A stretch of DNA of 64,000 nt from Strix aluco. Its lineage: Eukaryota > Chordata > Aves > Strigiformes > Strigidae. Within the stretch, counting starts at the first letter, position 1. Each line of letters opens with the position of its first letter. A program made the translations under genes and the position numbers. Location of the stretch: NCBI RefSeq assembly GCF_031877795.1, contig NC_133933.1:70188503-70252502 (forward strand). The letters are read 5' to 3'. The notes beneath the pieces were generated by a model. It searched no databases, was not told the DNA's origin, and worked only from the letters and a program-made list of their open reading frames with translations. This document shows, piece by piece, positions 47,901 through 59,915 of this stretch.

Positions 47901-50900
47901 AAACAATGCATGTTTAAATAATTGTTAAAAAAAAATCCTTCAGGATGATATCTCAAGTATACAGTAGGTGTTCTGGTGCAGGGCACTGCACCTACCCCTT
48001 TTTTTGAGAACCAGCATGAAGTCTCTAGCAGGGTGCCTACTGCTGAACCCCTGCTACTTTATGGCCTGGGCATATTATGCCTGACCTGGGCATCGTCAAA
48101 AGACTGTCCAGAGATTCACCAGAGCTAGGTGTCAGGAACAATAGCTAATTCAGACTTCAGGGAATGCCAGGAAGCACATACTTCCAAGTCTGATTCAAGG
48201 TCTATACCAGGTGCTCTAGGCATGATCTTCAGGAGCCCAGAAGATCACAAGGGATATCTTGTCATCCAAACTCAACCCACTGCCCTACTTTCAGAGCAGA
48301 ATTTGAGTATGTTGATATGAGTCATAATTTTGTCAGTGGACAAAGAGAACTGGTGTCTGCAGGTGAGGCTGACAGACTAGGGAACACGTGCTACACCAGC
48401 CCTAAAGGGACACAGGGCAAGTTGACTCAGTACTGGCTTCACAATCAGGATAAAGGAGTAGTAAAAACATAAGTCTTCCAGTTTTCACTATTCTCCTTTC
48501 ATATTCTTGTAGCCCATAAAAGAAGTGGAAGTCAATACTCCTGAATCTATTAATGAAGTAGAATAACAAAAAGCAGGTCTTTTACAAACAGAGCAGCCAC
48601 TCCTGGGCTGACTCCAAGCCTGCACTGGGTATTTCAGGCAGCAGACTCTCAGCCTGTTCACTACTCAATCCACTCTTTCTTCCAGCTTAATTTGCAAAAG
48701 AATCTGAGGAGTAGAGTTAAATATCCTTTATAAATTTCCCAAGTCATCTATGTCATTTGTTAACAAACTTTTTTTTTTTTTTCCAGATGTTTACATTAAA
48801 CTAATTCAGCAATTCCCTTATATGGACATGCCACAGCCAGATTATCTTCAGATGTCAGAAACAGATTTGCTCATTCCATATTTGTTTCCCTTGCCTAAAC
48901 TTGTTTGTCCCCAGTTTCTCGGTAGTCCATCACTTATGAGAAAGTCTGTATTACTCAGCAAATCTTGGCTAAGCATCACTTGTTGTAGGATATGTAATAC
49001 AGAGACTGTGCAAGTCTTGTCTTCTCATATGAGCTCTTCCTACTAGGATGAAGACGCTGGAAAAAAAGGAAAATATCTCAAAAGACAGGTGTATGAAATT
49101 TACATGGCAACTCCTCCAGAGAAAAGCTTAACAGCTCTTTTTTTCTATTAATTTTTCTATTCATTCTCTTTTTGTAAAACGATATGAAGAAAATAAACGT
49201 CACTTTTATTGCCAGCTCTTGTAGGGATGTTTCTTTAGTCTGTTACCATTAAAAAACTAATATGTTCAACCAAACCCAACTATGTATTTCAAGGGGGGTT
49301 GAACTGACTCAACCAGGATGTTAGTGGTGTCTAAAAGTCATTTTACCCTCACCCCAGAAAGAAACTTGGTGTATTTTTAGTGAATGTTTATTTTTGTCTG
49401 GGGTTCCTTTTTCATGGAAAGTTCCAAGAGCTCTGTGTACCAGATACCTTGGCCACATAGTGGCCACATAGTTTACAAGTTATTGGTAAACCATTTTGTC
49501 TCAGACTAGTCATTTAAGTTTCTGAAGAATAGCTTGTCTTTGGAAGGTATCTTCCTATAACTCTTCCAGGGTGTTAACTCACCACAGGATCATTGCACTT
49601 AGTCACCCTAGTACTTATTCTTATCTCCCGAATTGCAACATAATTCGCAGAGAAAGCATATGAACAGTAGTGATAGCTGACATTTTGGAGATGGCAAATC
49701 ATTTGTGCTAAGGTACTTCTTTGTTAGTTACCCCTTTAGATGTGTTAAGTGTCAATAATCATGATAGTGTTCATTGACAGCAAGTTGACTCATAGTGATG
49801 TCCTGTGACACATGGTTAGAACCATTGATCAAACAATTAGACAAGATCTTATATTTTTAATTTCAAATCATGTTTTTAATCTAGCCTATTTGGAAAAAGG
49901 TCCAGAGTTTACTTAATTACTCTCATGAGGAGAGGGCTAGGGCAAGCAATTCATTAAGGTGAAGTAATAATGTGCTTTGACAGTCAGAAGTCACTGCCCG
50001 TATTCTTCTGGTTTAGCAATCCACATGCCCCATGGGCTTTCAAAGCATGTACAAAAAATTATGAAATAAGGAAAACTTTGGACATAGCTCTGTGTTCTTG
50101 GCATTCTTAGACAGCAACGGGAGTGTCTAAGAGGATTCTATAAATGCAGATTAGTTTTTCTACAGAAACAACACAGACAATTTCCACATGTAGATAAGCC
50201 ATAGTTTTTGTGCCTGATGCCTCACAGAGACATCTCCTCTGGCTTTTGTCACAGCCCTCTTTACTAGAACAGTTTATAGTACAGGAGCCCCAAGTCTATC
50301 TCTTTCCATGACTCACATCTCTCTAACATGAAGAAATCCAACTCAAAATCTCTGAGACTGATCAGGAAGACCAACCTGATAAGGAAGCCTACTTACACAG
50401 GATGAACACCTGGGGCTCCCACCATGACCTGGTCTCTCACCACCACCATCATTCCCAAAATCAAACTAGTCAGTTGGCACCAGGTAATAAGGTGGGATGA
50501 ATCCCCAACACCGATGGCCAGTCCCAGCAGTGCCACTGCCTTTGAACTCCCTTCAGTCTGCACTTTGTTTACAAACAAAAGCCAAATGCTAGCAAATATT
50601 ATTATTGTTTAACTTCTCCACTAATTATTGGAAGATAGATATTAATGGAATGGGTTTTGAGGGTGCAAGGAAAATATTACTGTACTCCTTTCTGCGTGTG
50701 AGCTTAAAGTCTCAAAGTACATGCCAGACATCTATCTTTTTAGAAGTTCTATGTGAAGAGCAGAGATAAGTAAGCATTAATTGTACCCTATGAGCTACGT
50801 AAATACTGAATCCTTGCAAGTCTTACATGAAAAGTATTTGGAATACCTTTTTTTACAAAAGCTACAAGGCAGTAAATCTGCTCGTTCTTCCCCTTTATGG

Positions 50901-52839
50901 TATAAAAATCCAAAGCTTCAGCATATCAGTTTTAGCTCACGCATCAGCTCAAACATATAAACCAACATCTCTCTGATCTTCTTTCTGAGGTTATTTCTCA
51001 GTCATTAGTGTTTATCTTATACATTGTGTGTCCCCTAAATAATTGAAAAGTGTCCAGAAAGGTAGATTTTTTTTCAGCTACTCTGAAAGTCTGCAAACAA
51101 TAAAACAGGCAGGTCTTTCCACTGTCCAGCATCCTAGGATAACAGCTGAGTAGTCTTCCCTCACTAACCAAATAATGTTACTGATGAATAGTGCTCAAGA
51201 GCTGCATCCTGTACCCAAAACAATAAAGAGGCAGGGACTCAGCTATTAGGATAGTCATGTAATAGTCACTCAGTCAATCAGCTCTCACATCTAGATAATT
51301 TAATATATTTAATTGCCTTTGGCCTCCTTCATTTCTTCTCCATCTTCTGATTGACTGCTCTCAGTGGATATAAATGGGAATGACCTGCAAGGCAGCTTCT
51401 CTGCAATGAAATCTTCTGAGCAGATGCAGTAACTACCTCATCCTCCATCACATGTCTGGGCTCTTTTCAGCCAGGCTGCTTTTCCCCGGTCTCTGTATAT
51501 GTTCTAACTAAAATTCACATATCTTTTTCTTATGAAGAGTTGGAATAGGATTTTGGCAAAGAAAGCAAGGACAACATGAGTTTTGGATGTGATGAAGACG
51601 AGAGTCATGGTAGAAATGTTGTGCTGGAAAAAATTTCCTGTCCTCAGGGAATTTTTAGGACTTCAGAAACTCTCACAATCTGCACCAGGTCAGAGCCATC
51701 TCTCAGATGGGGACAGCAGTCAGACAGAAAGGCAACAAAACAAGTAGCACATTGGTTGTTGAGATACTAACTCAAGCTGTACAAAATCCAGCTTAAAGCT
51801 TGTGCCTGCAGGCTGCTCCAACTATGGATTTTGTCAGCTCAGCTGGCCATGGAGAGATATGGCTGTCAGCCAGGACTCAATGAGTTCAGGTTGTTTGTCA
51901 GCTCAGAAGAAGCCTGAAAAAAAAAGTCATGGAGATGATATGTTGGCCTCTAATCTTGTTCTGAAAATTGTTTGGCTGACAAAGTTTTCTGGGACACCAC
52001 TGAAAGCAAATTCAGACTCTGCAAAATTATTTAATTTCAGTGAGCTGACTAATTCATACCAAAAAAAAAAAAAAACCCCAAACAAACCTCAACTAAGTTT
52101 TATTAATCTTTTTCTAACCAACTCTATCCTTGTCCTTTTTTCCCTAACTAGTCAAAGGTACTTTGTACAGACATTTTCTGGCTCAGCATGACAACTCCTG
52201 TCGTTACATTTCAGAGACGCTCTCTCTCACACATTCTTGCAGATGCTGTGCAAAACAGTCAATAAAGTCAATACAGGAAGGACCTATTGATGATTTGCAT
52301 TACAACTCCACCCTTGAAATAAAGGACCCCTCACCCTGCCACCGCCTTTTCCTTTGGTCATACACACACATACTTCCCAACCTCATAAACAGGTCTGGAA
52401 GTAAGGCAATTAGGGAACAGTTTTCCTTTCCAAGTGTTCGGGAAGATGATTCACAAGCGGTGAAAGCAGAGCGGGAGCTAGGACTGCTGAAATGGCAGCA
52501 CGAGCAGTACTCATACAAATCCTGGCAGCACAGATCCTTTTTATTTAAATTGCTATAAAGCCAGGTAAGTTTCTCAAGTTCCTGGCCATTAGGACTTTTG
52601 GTGTTAAACTCCGTTAAATATCCTTGAGCACCATCTCAATCGAACAGATTTTGCATTACCTTTCTACAGTAAAAATGCCTTTTTTTGTCTTTCATTTAAT
52701 TGTTATTCATTGAGGCAAAGAACACAGATCCAATTGAGTCATTGAGGCAGTTCCCTGTTATCATGGGTAACTGTGTAATTCAGGCTGATTCATAGGCTGA
52801 CCGAGCTCTTTCTTAAAAGTATTTTTGTTTATCCCTTGC
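41943..52839. other. Upstream intergenic region, no gene recognised
   Basis: About 11 kb of AT-rich DNA upstream of ENPP1. Open frames such as 45017-45307 (96 codons) and 52163-52558 (131 codons), both plus strand, have no recognisable family or splice context. A 21-A tract is at 42242. No tRNA or known exon seen. Confidence 0.65.
42242..42262. repeat. Poly-A tract of about 21 bases
   Basis: A pure A run after TTTATTGGG. No retrogene is recognisable upstream of it, so I call it a homopolymer only. Confidence 0.75.
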
Positions 52840-53115
52840 AATTTCCATTGAGTAGCTGTTCCAGAAGCTTACTGGTGAGAATCTGTCTTCTGATTTCCAG
52901 CCGCAATCTACTGCTAGCAGATTTATATATCATTCTAAATATTTGGTGCCAACATTGTTCTGTACCATAGATAGCTTGTTTTGTTTTTTCTCTGCTGTTC
53001 ATTACTACTATCACTCTAGCAATACAGCTAGAAAGAGTGGTTTATCTCCTCTCAGGTTCTGGGTTTGCTCTGCTAAACAAGACAAGCTTTTAAAATCTCT
53101 TCTTGTTTGGGAAGA
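52840..53115 (-). mobile_element. Ancient CR1 LINE fragment, upstream intergenic region
   Basis: On the plus strand the text reads GTAGCTGTTCCAGAAGCTTA, GTGCCAACATTGTTCTGTAC, TTATCTCCTCTCAGGTTCTG, then CTAAACAAGACAAGC. This is the reverse complement of an old amniote CR1 3' region. Heavily mutated. Confidence 0.7.
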
Positions 53116-56100
53116 GATTAAAGTAGGTAAGAATATACGGGCTTAATTTTCCATATCATAGCAGGAGCCTTCCTTCGCTCCTGCTCCAAATCGAAATCAC
53201 CTCTTCAGTAACTGGAATTACAATGTTCCCTTACAGTTTGAAGCCCCCTTCACATACTAAACAGCAACAAAAAAGTGTCATCAACGTGCATTAGGCAACC
53301 TTACATCAGCTGTACTCTGTAGCTACAGCAATCACCTCTGGAGACCATGTGGACAACTATTTGACAAGCTGCTTAGCTACTGACAACTAGCAATCCAAGA
53401 CAAGGAGGTGTCACCAGTGACAGTCACACCCATGTTCACTTTGAGCAAGCTTTTGGTTAGGTAACAGACTGCTGCAGCTCTGTGTGAACTCTGTACAGGC
53501 TTCAGGATGACTAAGTCCATTTTCTTGGAAGTTTCACTTCCACTGATGGTCATTCCAGGTCTACAACACAATCCTCATGCCATCTAGTCTGAGCTTGACA
53601 AATCTGTAAGTAGCTATATGTGAAACCACTCAGAATTAATATTTAAAGAAGAAATTATGCAATTCTTTGTTTTCTCTCCTCTACTTGGCCATTAGGGCAT
53701 TACTGCAGTCGTCACTTAGTCCAGCCAAGTCCATATGGCTATATAAACACCAATACACATGGAATACCTCATTTGTATTCAAAGTGATACCTAGAAGTTG
53801 ACAGCAGTTCACAAATGACACCAAGTAGTTAAAAAGCAGATGGATTATCAGAGACCAGGAGGAAATAATTGTTTTCTTCAGTTTAACCTCAAACCTCAGT
53901 AAACAATCCAAGATGTCACACAAAAAAATCCCTGAGCACAAACACCACAATGGTGTGTCATGTCCCATATATCATTATCGCATGCTATAGCTGTCCAGAA
54001 TACTGTGCAGCTTTTTTGGACAAGAAGTAGACTGTGGATTCAGTGATTCATAAAGAAGAAGCTTTAGCCAGAGCATACAAAGTTTGTCAGTGCTATTTTT
54101 CTCTTCAGTTATTCTGCATTAATCACAGTGTAGAAACATATTCTAGAAAATAAAAAATCAACTCCCATGAAGAAATACAGTCTTCCTTACAGTGGATTTC
54201 ATAAAGTTCCTGAGATATTCCAGAAATCAATTAGACAACTTCCCTTTTGACTTTGTCATTCATCAGTTGTGTTTCACCAGGACCTGTTTTTTACAGCAGT
54301 CAATCAACAAATTTGTCAAGCAACATTACAGCAGTTTGTTCATGGTTGTATTAGCTTGTTCACAACTGGAAAAGAAGGAGCTTTCTATAACTGCACTAAC
54401 AGCAAGTATCAATTTCTGCCTGCTGCTTCAAAATATACACTGTGTGCCTTTGTGTGAGATAAAATATCTTTGACTCTATTTTTATTTCTATTTCTAGAAA
54501 GCTTTCACATTGTTTTTATGCACATCTTTTAACTTTTGGTAGCTTTTAATAACTAGAGCATTTGGTAGGACCACTGACAACATTTCCACTGTATTATTTC
54601 TCTTAAACATTTATCATGTGAGGAAGATATTGAAAGAAAGATTATATATACTTCTGTAACCCATACAGTTTTACAACATTTCTCTTACACTGATGTTTAC
54701 TTAGAAGTTCTCACCCACAAGTCATTCAGAACAACGGAAATTTTCTATCTAGGGGTCTTTATACCAGTACATTAAATGAAATCAGTACCTCAGGGAACAG
54801 TTATAATGAAATACACGTTATCATAAAATGTTAAAGCCTTTTGTTATTGGAAATGCTTATTTCTGGACTTCTCATAGCTCATCCTATTTCTTTGGCAGAA
54901 GACATGTGATTTTAATGACTAAATTAATCATTTTTACACTAAGCTTTCTGATAGTCCGGAGTTGCAGAAGCAGCATGATTTCTGGCCTGAGAAAGCATGG
55001 GTGGCAGTGATGACAATCCCAAAGACTGAGCAGGGAGCTAGTTTTGGTTTTATTCCAAATCAATTGTTTAGGGAGTATGGTTGGCACATGAACAGTCGGG
55101 CCAAATGCTAAGGGCCAAGGTGGAGAAAGGAATGGGGACTCCTTTCATTGCAAGTGGCAACAGCTAGAGAAGCCAAAGATCACACTGAGCCACAGATGTT
55201 GGGGAATAAAAAGACACACATTGGAGTAAGAGAAATTATAAGCAGGAACCATGGGAAAAGGAAGATGCTGGGCAGCAGATACAGCCAGAGACACCCTGCA
55301 CAAAAAGTAGAATCTGATGTGGTTGCTTCTTATACCCGATGTTGTCGGTCAACTACAAAGAGGGGTCACTGGCCAGACCTTGTGCCCTCCACAGTGCACA
55401 GTCTCCTAGGGAAATGTTACAAGTCCTTTTTGAAACATGCTTCACTGCCATCTCTTTCGCTTTTCTCATTCCTCTGCTTTCCCATCAGACAGTGTCTTGT
55501 TTGTTGTCACTCCATCTGACTGTGCCTTTAGGAGCCAGGATTATAAGGAATTATTTGCTGTCAGACCACCAGAAACACGTTTGGTATGCCAAACAGCCTG
55601 AAAGTTGTTGGCAATGTTCATAAATAAAAATTTACTAAAACAATAGATCATATCATGTGTGTTTCGTAAGCCTATGCAGATAAACTGATTCAAAAACTAT
55701 GTACTACTCATAAGATTAAGTCTCATACCACATAAAATGTGATCTAACTCATAACTGAGGAAAGGAAATGAGGCAAGATTTGTGGAAAGAATTAGAGTAA
55801 ACAACAGTTTGAACTCACCTTTCCCATGGGTCTGCAGTTAGGCTTTCAAAAATGCCAAGGAACAAAAACTTGAATATTCTATTTTTTTCTGCATTCAGAC
55901 AGTGCTTTTCTTCTGCCCTTCTTCCTCCTTGAAACTGAAGACAGATCTAAAATGCTTAACGGTGCTAGGGAGATATCCAGCATCTGTAATCTGAACAAAA
56001 ATTTAGAAGAATATAAACCGGTGAGATGAAAAGATGTGGACAATGCCCCTTAGGGAAGACTGGAAAGGAGGGCTGCAAATTAATCTCTTTGGAATCTGCT

Positions 56101-56859
56101 GCTGCATGAAAATGTGCTCTCAGATACATTAAAGGCATGCTTTTGCCTAAAATGGAGGAGACATTCACAAGGAGAAGTTAAAACCAACTATCATTTCTGA
56201 AGCATATTTTGCATTCTTGGCTGATCAGAATATCCTTCAAATGTTCTAGAGATGATACAAATGGTATTCACAGTTGTAGTTTTGGTAGTTAGACACAAAT
56301 CTATCAGCTTTTCTCCTGAAAACAAATAGCAATGGTAAAAAAAAATCCAAACCTGAATAGATGGAAATTACATTGACTGGCTTGCCTGCAAAACAAAAGG
56401 AGCATTCCTTTCCAAAATGCTTTTTCTCAGCCATTCCCCATCAGTCCTTTTTTTCTCTGGAAAGCTGGCTACTCCTGAGATTCAAGAGAGAATTCTGTGG
56501 CATGTCCTGCATAAGATAATAAGAGAAGGACAGAAAGTTTGTTAGTTCCCATAATAAATATGTAAATTTTTTTTGGTTGATCAAATTGAGTGTTTTGTAA
56601 TTTCAGCTGACTGATACAGCTTCCATCTGTGCTGATGAGTGTTAAGCTGCTCATACAAAAAAGTCTGGCATATCTGAAATGCAGGACTTGGAGAAAACTC
56701 TTTTATCCTGCCTACAGAATAACAGGCTTGTATTCTGCCACTAAGAAAATTTCATAACAATAAATAAACCCACAGGCTTCAAAAAGCATTCCAGAAAAAG
56801 CACAGTGATTAGCCTTGCAATCTTTGAGGCATTCCCATTGCTGAGTAGTTAATAGAGGT
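53116..56859. other. Intergenic region between old CR1 and the nested CR1 pair
   Basis: AT-rich with only short chance ORFs (for example 55148-55519). Nothing recognised on either strand. Confidence 0.65.
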
Positions 56860-57334
56860 CTATAGTGGGACCAATAGTGTTCAACATATTTATTAATCAT
56901 CTGGATGATTGAGCCAGAGTGTAGCCTCAACAAGGGTGCTGATGACATAAAACTGGGAAGAGTGGCTGATACACCAGAAGGTTGTGCTGCCGTTCAGAGG
57001 GACCTCAATGGGCTGAAAAAATGGGCTGGCAGGAACTTCATGAAGTTCAGTAAGGGGAAGTGCAAAGTCCTGCACCTGGGTAGGACCAACCCCAGGCACC
57101 ACCATATGCTGGGGGCCACCCAGCTGGAAAGCAGCTTGGCAGAAAAGGATCTGGGGGTCCTGGTGGACACCAAGTTGAACCAGCAATGTGCCCTTGTGAA
57201 AAAGAAGGCAAATGGTATCCTGGGCTGCACTAGAAGTGTTGCCAGCAGGTCAAGGAAGATGATCCTTCCCCTTTACTGGTGAGTCCACACCTGGAGTTCT
57301 GGGTCCAGTTCCTGGCTCCTCAGTACAGGAAAGA
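56860..57334 (+). mobile_element. Older CR1 LINE D, 5' part (before the nested insertion)
   Basis: Plus-strand CR1 ORF2, reverse-transcriptase C-terminal region. Starts near the VFNIFINHLDD-like stretch and reads [27 protein letters not shown] and [13 protein letters not shown]. It is more diverged than copies A-C and belongs to a different CR1 family: its coding text is closer to chicken-type CR1. Broken at 57334 by copy C, just after CTCCTCAGTACAGGAAA. Confidence 0.88.
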
Positions 57335-57412
57335 AACACAGAATCATCTAGGTTGGAAAAGACCTTGAAGATCATCCAGTCCAACCATTAACCTAACATT
57401 GACAGCTCCCAA

Positions 57413-57628
57413 CTACATCATATCCCTCAGCGCTAAGTCGACCCTACTCTTAAACACCTCCAGGGATGGGGACTCCACCACCTCCCTGGGCAGACCATTC
57501 CAATGCCTAACAACCCGTTCTGTAAAGAAATGCTTCCTAATATCTAGTCTAAACCTTCCCTGGTGCAATTTGATGCCATTCCCTCTAGTCCTATCGCTTG
57601 TTACTTGGTTAAAGAGACTCATCCCCAT
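57413..57628 (-). pseudogene. CR1 ORF2 C-terminal tail in a shifted frame (copy C)
   Basis: An open frame of 71 codons starting [18 protein letters not shown] and ending ALRDMM, with [11 protein letters not shown] in the middle. This is the normal C terminus of CR1 ORF2 in other families, but here it is one frame away from the upstream reverse transcriptase. Its second ATG overlaps the upstream stop as ATGA at 57622-57619. Matching frames exist at 29495-29280 (copy B) and 18842-18603 (copy A). Not a separate cellular gene. Confidence 0.75.
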
Positions 57629-59430
57629 CTCCCTGCAACCTCTTTCAGGTAGCTGTAGAGGGCGATGAAGTCTCCCCTCAGCCTCCTCTTCCCCAGACTA
57701 AGCAATCCCAGTTCCCTCAGCCACTCCTCATAAGACCTGTGCTCCAGACCCTTCACCAGCTTCGTTGCCCTTCTGTGGACACGCTCGAGTAATTCAATGT
57801 CCTTTTTGTAGTGAGGGGCCCAAAACTGAACACAGAAATCGAGGTGCAGCCTCACCAGTGCCAAGTACAGGGGCAAGATCACCTCCCTGTCCCTGATGGC
57901 CACGCTATTTCTGATGCAAGCCAGGATACCACTGGCCTTCTTGGCCACCTGGGCACACTGCTGGCTCATGTTCAGCCGGCTGTCAATCAACACCCCCAGG
58001 TCCCTCTCTGACTGGCAGCTCTCCAGCCACTCCTCCCCAAGCCTGTAGCGCTGATGGGGGTTGTTGTGGCCCAAGTGCAGCACCCGGCATTTGGCCTTAT
58101 TGAAACTCCTACAGTTGGCCTTAGCCCATTGCTCCAGCCTGTCCAGGTCTCTCTGCAGAGCCTCCCTACCCTCGAGCAGATCAACACTCCCACCCAACTT
58201 GGTGTCATCTGCAAACTTACTGAGGGTGCACTCAGTCCCCTCATCTAGATCATCGATAAAGATGTTAAATAAGAGTGGCCCCAAAACCGAGCCCTGGGGG
58301 ACATCACTCGTGACTGGCCGCCAACTGGATTTAACTCCGTTCACCACAATTCTTTGGGCTCGGCCATCCAGCCAGTTTTTTACCCGGTAAAGCGTGTGCC
58401 CATCCAAGCCGCGAGCAGCCAGTTTTGCCAGGAGAATGCTGTGGGAAACAGTGTCAAAAGCCTTACTGAAGTCAAGGTAAACAACATCCACAGCCTTTCC
58501 CTCATCCAATAAGCAGGTCGCCCTGTCGTAGAAGGAGATCAGGTTTGTCAAACAGGACCTGCCTTTCATAAACCCATGCTGACTGGGCCTGATCATCTGG
58601 TTGTCCTGCATGTGTTGTGTGATGGTACTCAGGATGAGCTGCTCCATCAGCTTCCCTGGCACCGAAGTCAAGGTGACAGGCCTGTAATTTTCCGGATCAT
58701 CCTTCTGACCCTTCTTATATATGGGTGTCACACTGGCCAATTTCCAATCTGTCGGGACCTCCCCGGTCAGCCAGGACTGCTGGTGAATCATGGAAAGTGG
58801 TTTGGCGAGCACCCCAGCCAGCTCCTTCAGCACCCTCGGGTGTAACCCATCCGGTCCCACAGACTTGTGTGCATCCAAGTGGTGTAGCAGGTCTCTGACC
58901 ACCTCCTCTTCAGCTGTGCTGACCTCAGTCTGCTTCCCCTCCAGATCTCCCAGCTCATGAGGCTGGGTGTCCAGGGAACAGCCAGTTCCACTGCTAAAGA
59001 CTGAGGCAAAGTAGGCATTGAGCACCTCAGCCTTTTCCTCATCCTTAGTTACCATGTTTCCCTCTGCATCCAATAAAGGAGGGAGATTTTCCCTAATCCT
59101 CCTTTTGCTGTTAACGAATTTATGCAAACATTTTTTATTATCCTTAACAGCTGTAGCCAAGTTGAGCTTTAGCTGTGCTTTGGCTCTCCTAATGCTCTCC
59201 CTGCATAACTTCACTACATCTTTATAGTCTTCATGAGAGACCTGGCCCCTCTTCCAAAGGCAATAGATTCTCCTTTTGTCCTTGAGATCCAGCCAAAGAT
59301 CCCTGTTTAGCCAGGCCGGTCTCCTTCCCTGCCTGCTTGTTTTTCGGCACACGGGAACAGCCTGCTCCTGTGCCTTTAAGACTTCGCTCTTGAAGTATGT
59401 CCAGCCTTCCTGGACTCCCATATCCTTCAA
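57619..59430 (-). CDS. CR1 ORF2 fragment: reverse transcriptase, 603 residues, uninterrupted
   Basis: Part of copy C. Runs from the linker ([13 protein letters not shown]) through the complete reverse transcriptase. Motifs: APLSM/IYKKG region near residues 208-240, motif [10 protein letters not shown] at 318-326 with catalytic D320, VPQGSVLGP at 377-385, and motif C FADD at 406-409 with D408 and D409. It ends KEVAGRWG at a TGA. The endonuclease is missing because of 5' truncation, so the copy cannot move on its own, and the listed start is simply the first Met of the open stretch. Other CR1 ORF2 proteins continue in frame for about 70 more residues; here that tail is in another frame (57628-57413). 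Confidence 0.85.
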   Translation of the reverse strand: MKDMGVQEGWTYFKSEVLKAQEQAVPVCRKTSRQGRRPAWLNRDLWLDLKDKRRIYCLWKRGQVSHEDYKDVVKLCRESIRRAKAQLKLNLATAVKDNKKCLHKFVNSKRRIRENLPPLLDAEGNMVTKDEEKAEVLNAYFASVFSSGTGCSLDTQPHELGDLEGKQTEVSTAEEEVVRDLLHHLDAHKSVGPDGLHPRVLKELAGVLAKPLSMIHQQSWLTGEVPTDWKLASVTPIYKKGQKDDPENYRPVTLTSVPGKLMEQLILSTITQHMQDNQMIRPSQHGFMKGRSCLTNLISFYDRATCLLDEGKAVDVVYLDFSKAFDTVSHSILLAKLAARGLDGHTLYRVKNWLDGRAQRIVVNGVKSSWRPVTSDVPQGSVLGPLLFNIFIDDLDEGTECTLSKFADDTKLGGSVDLLEGREALQRDLDRLEQWAKANCRSFNKAKCRVLHLGHNNPHQRYRLGEEWLESCQSERDLGVLIDSRLNMSQQCAQVAKKASGILACIRNSVAIRDREVILPLYLALVRLHLDFCVQFWAPHYKKDIELLERVHRRATKLVKGLEHRSYEEWLRELGLLSLGKRRLRGDFIALYSYLKEVAGRWG

Positions 59431-59617
59431 GGCAGCCTCCCAAGGGATTTTGTTAACAAGTTAAAGTTAGCCCTCCGGAAGTCTAAGGTGGCAGATTTAC
59501 TAACCCCTCTCTTTGTTTCTCCAAGGATCGAAAACTCATGATCACTGCACCCTAGATGGCCTCCAACCTTTACTTCCCCCACAAGCTCTTCCCTGTTCAC
59601 AAGAAGCAGGTCCAGGA

Positions 59618-59915
59618 GACATGGACATACTGGAGAAATTCCAGCGAAGGGCTACTATAGTGATTAAGAGACTGGAGCATCTCTTCTACAAGGAAAATCT
59701 GAGAGAGCTGGGACTGTTCAGCCTGATGAAGAGCAGGCTTAGGGTGATCTTATCAATATGTACAAATATCTGAAGGGAAGGTGCAAAAAGGGTGGAGCCA
59801 GGCTTTTTTCAGTGGTGCTCAGTGACAGGACGAGAGGCAATGGGCACAAACTAAAACACAGGAAATTCAACTTAAACAGAAAAATCTTCTTTGGTGCATT
59901 AAGATCCATTGTGTT
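59618..59915 (+). mobile_element. Older CR1 LINE D, 3' part (after the nested insertion)
   Basis: Resumes with GACATGGACATACTGGAG, the direct continuation of the sequence cut at 57334, and reads on through [17 protein letters not shown], then [15 protein letters not shown] text. Similarity fades near 59915, before the usual 3' end, so this copy lost or diverged at its 3' part. Confidence 0.85.

Larger units (their letters stand above)
57335..59617 (-). mobile_element. CR1 LINE, young copy C, nested inside an older CR1
   Basis: The minus-strand element starts at its 3' terminal ATTCTGTG (57337-57344 region) and is cut at its 5' end near 59617, inside the segment linking endonuclease and reverse transcriptase. 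It splits an older plus-strand CR1 whose halves lie at 56860-57334 and 59618-59915. Relative to copy B it lacks nine bases (ATGATTGAG) in the linker. No clear target-site duplication is seen, as usual for CR1. It has the longest open frame in the window. Confidence 0.94.

Noticed and set aside
52163..52558. Plus-strand open frame of 131 codons
   Set aside because: No family resemblance and no supporting context; ordinary composition.
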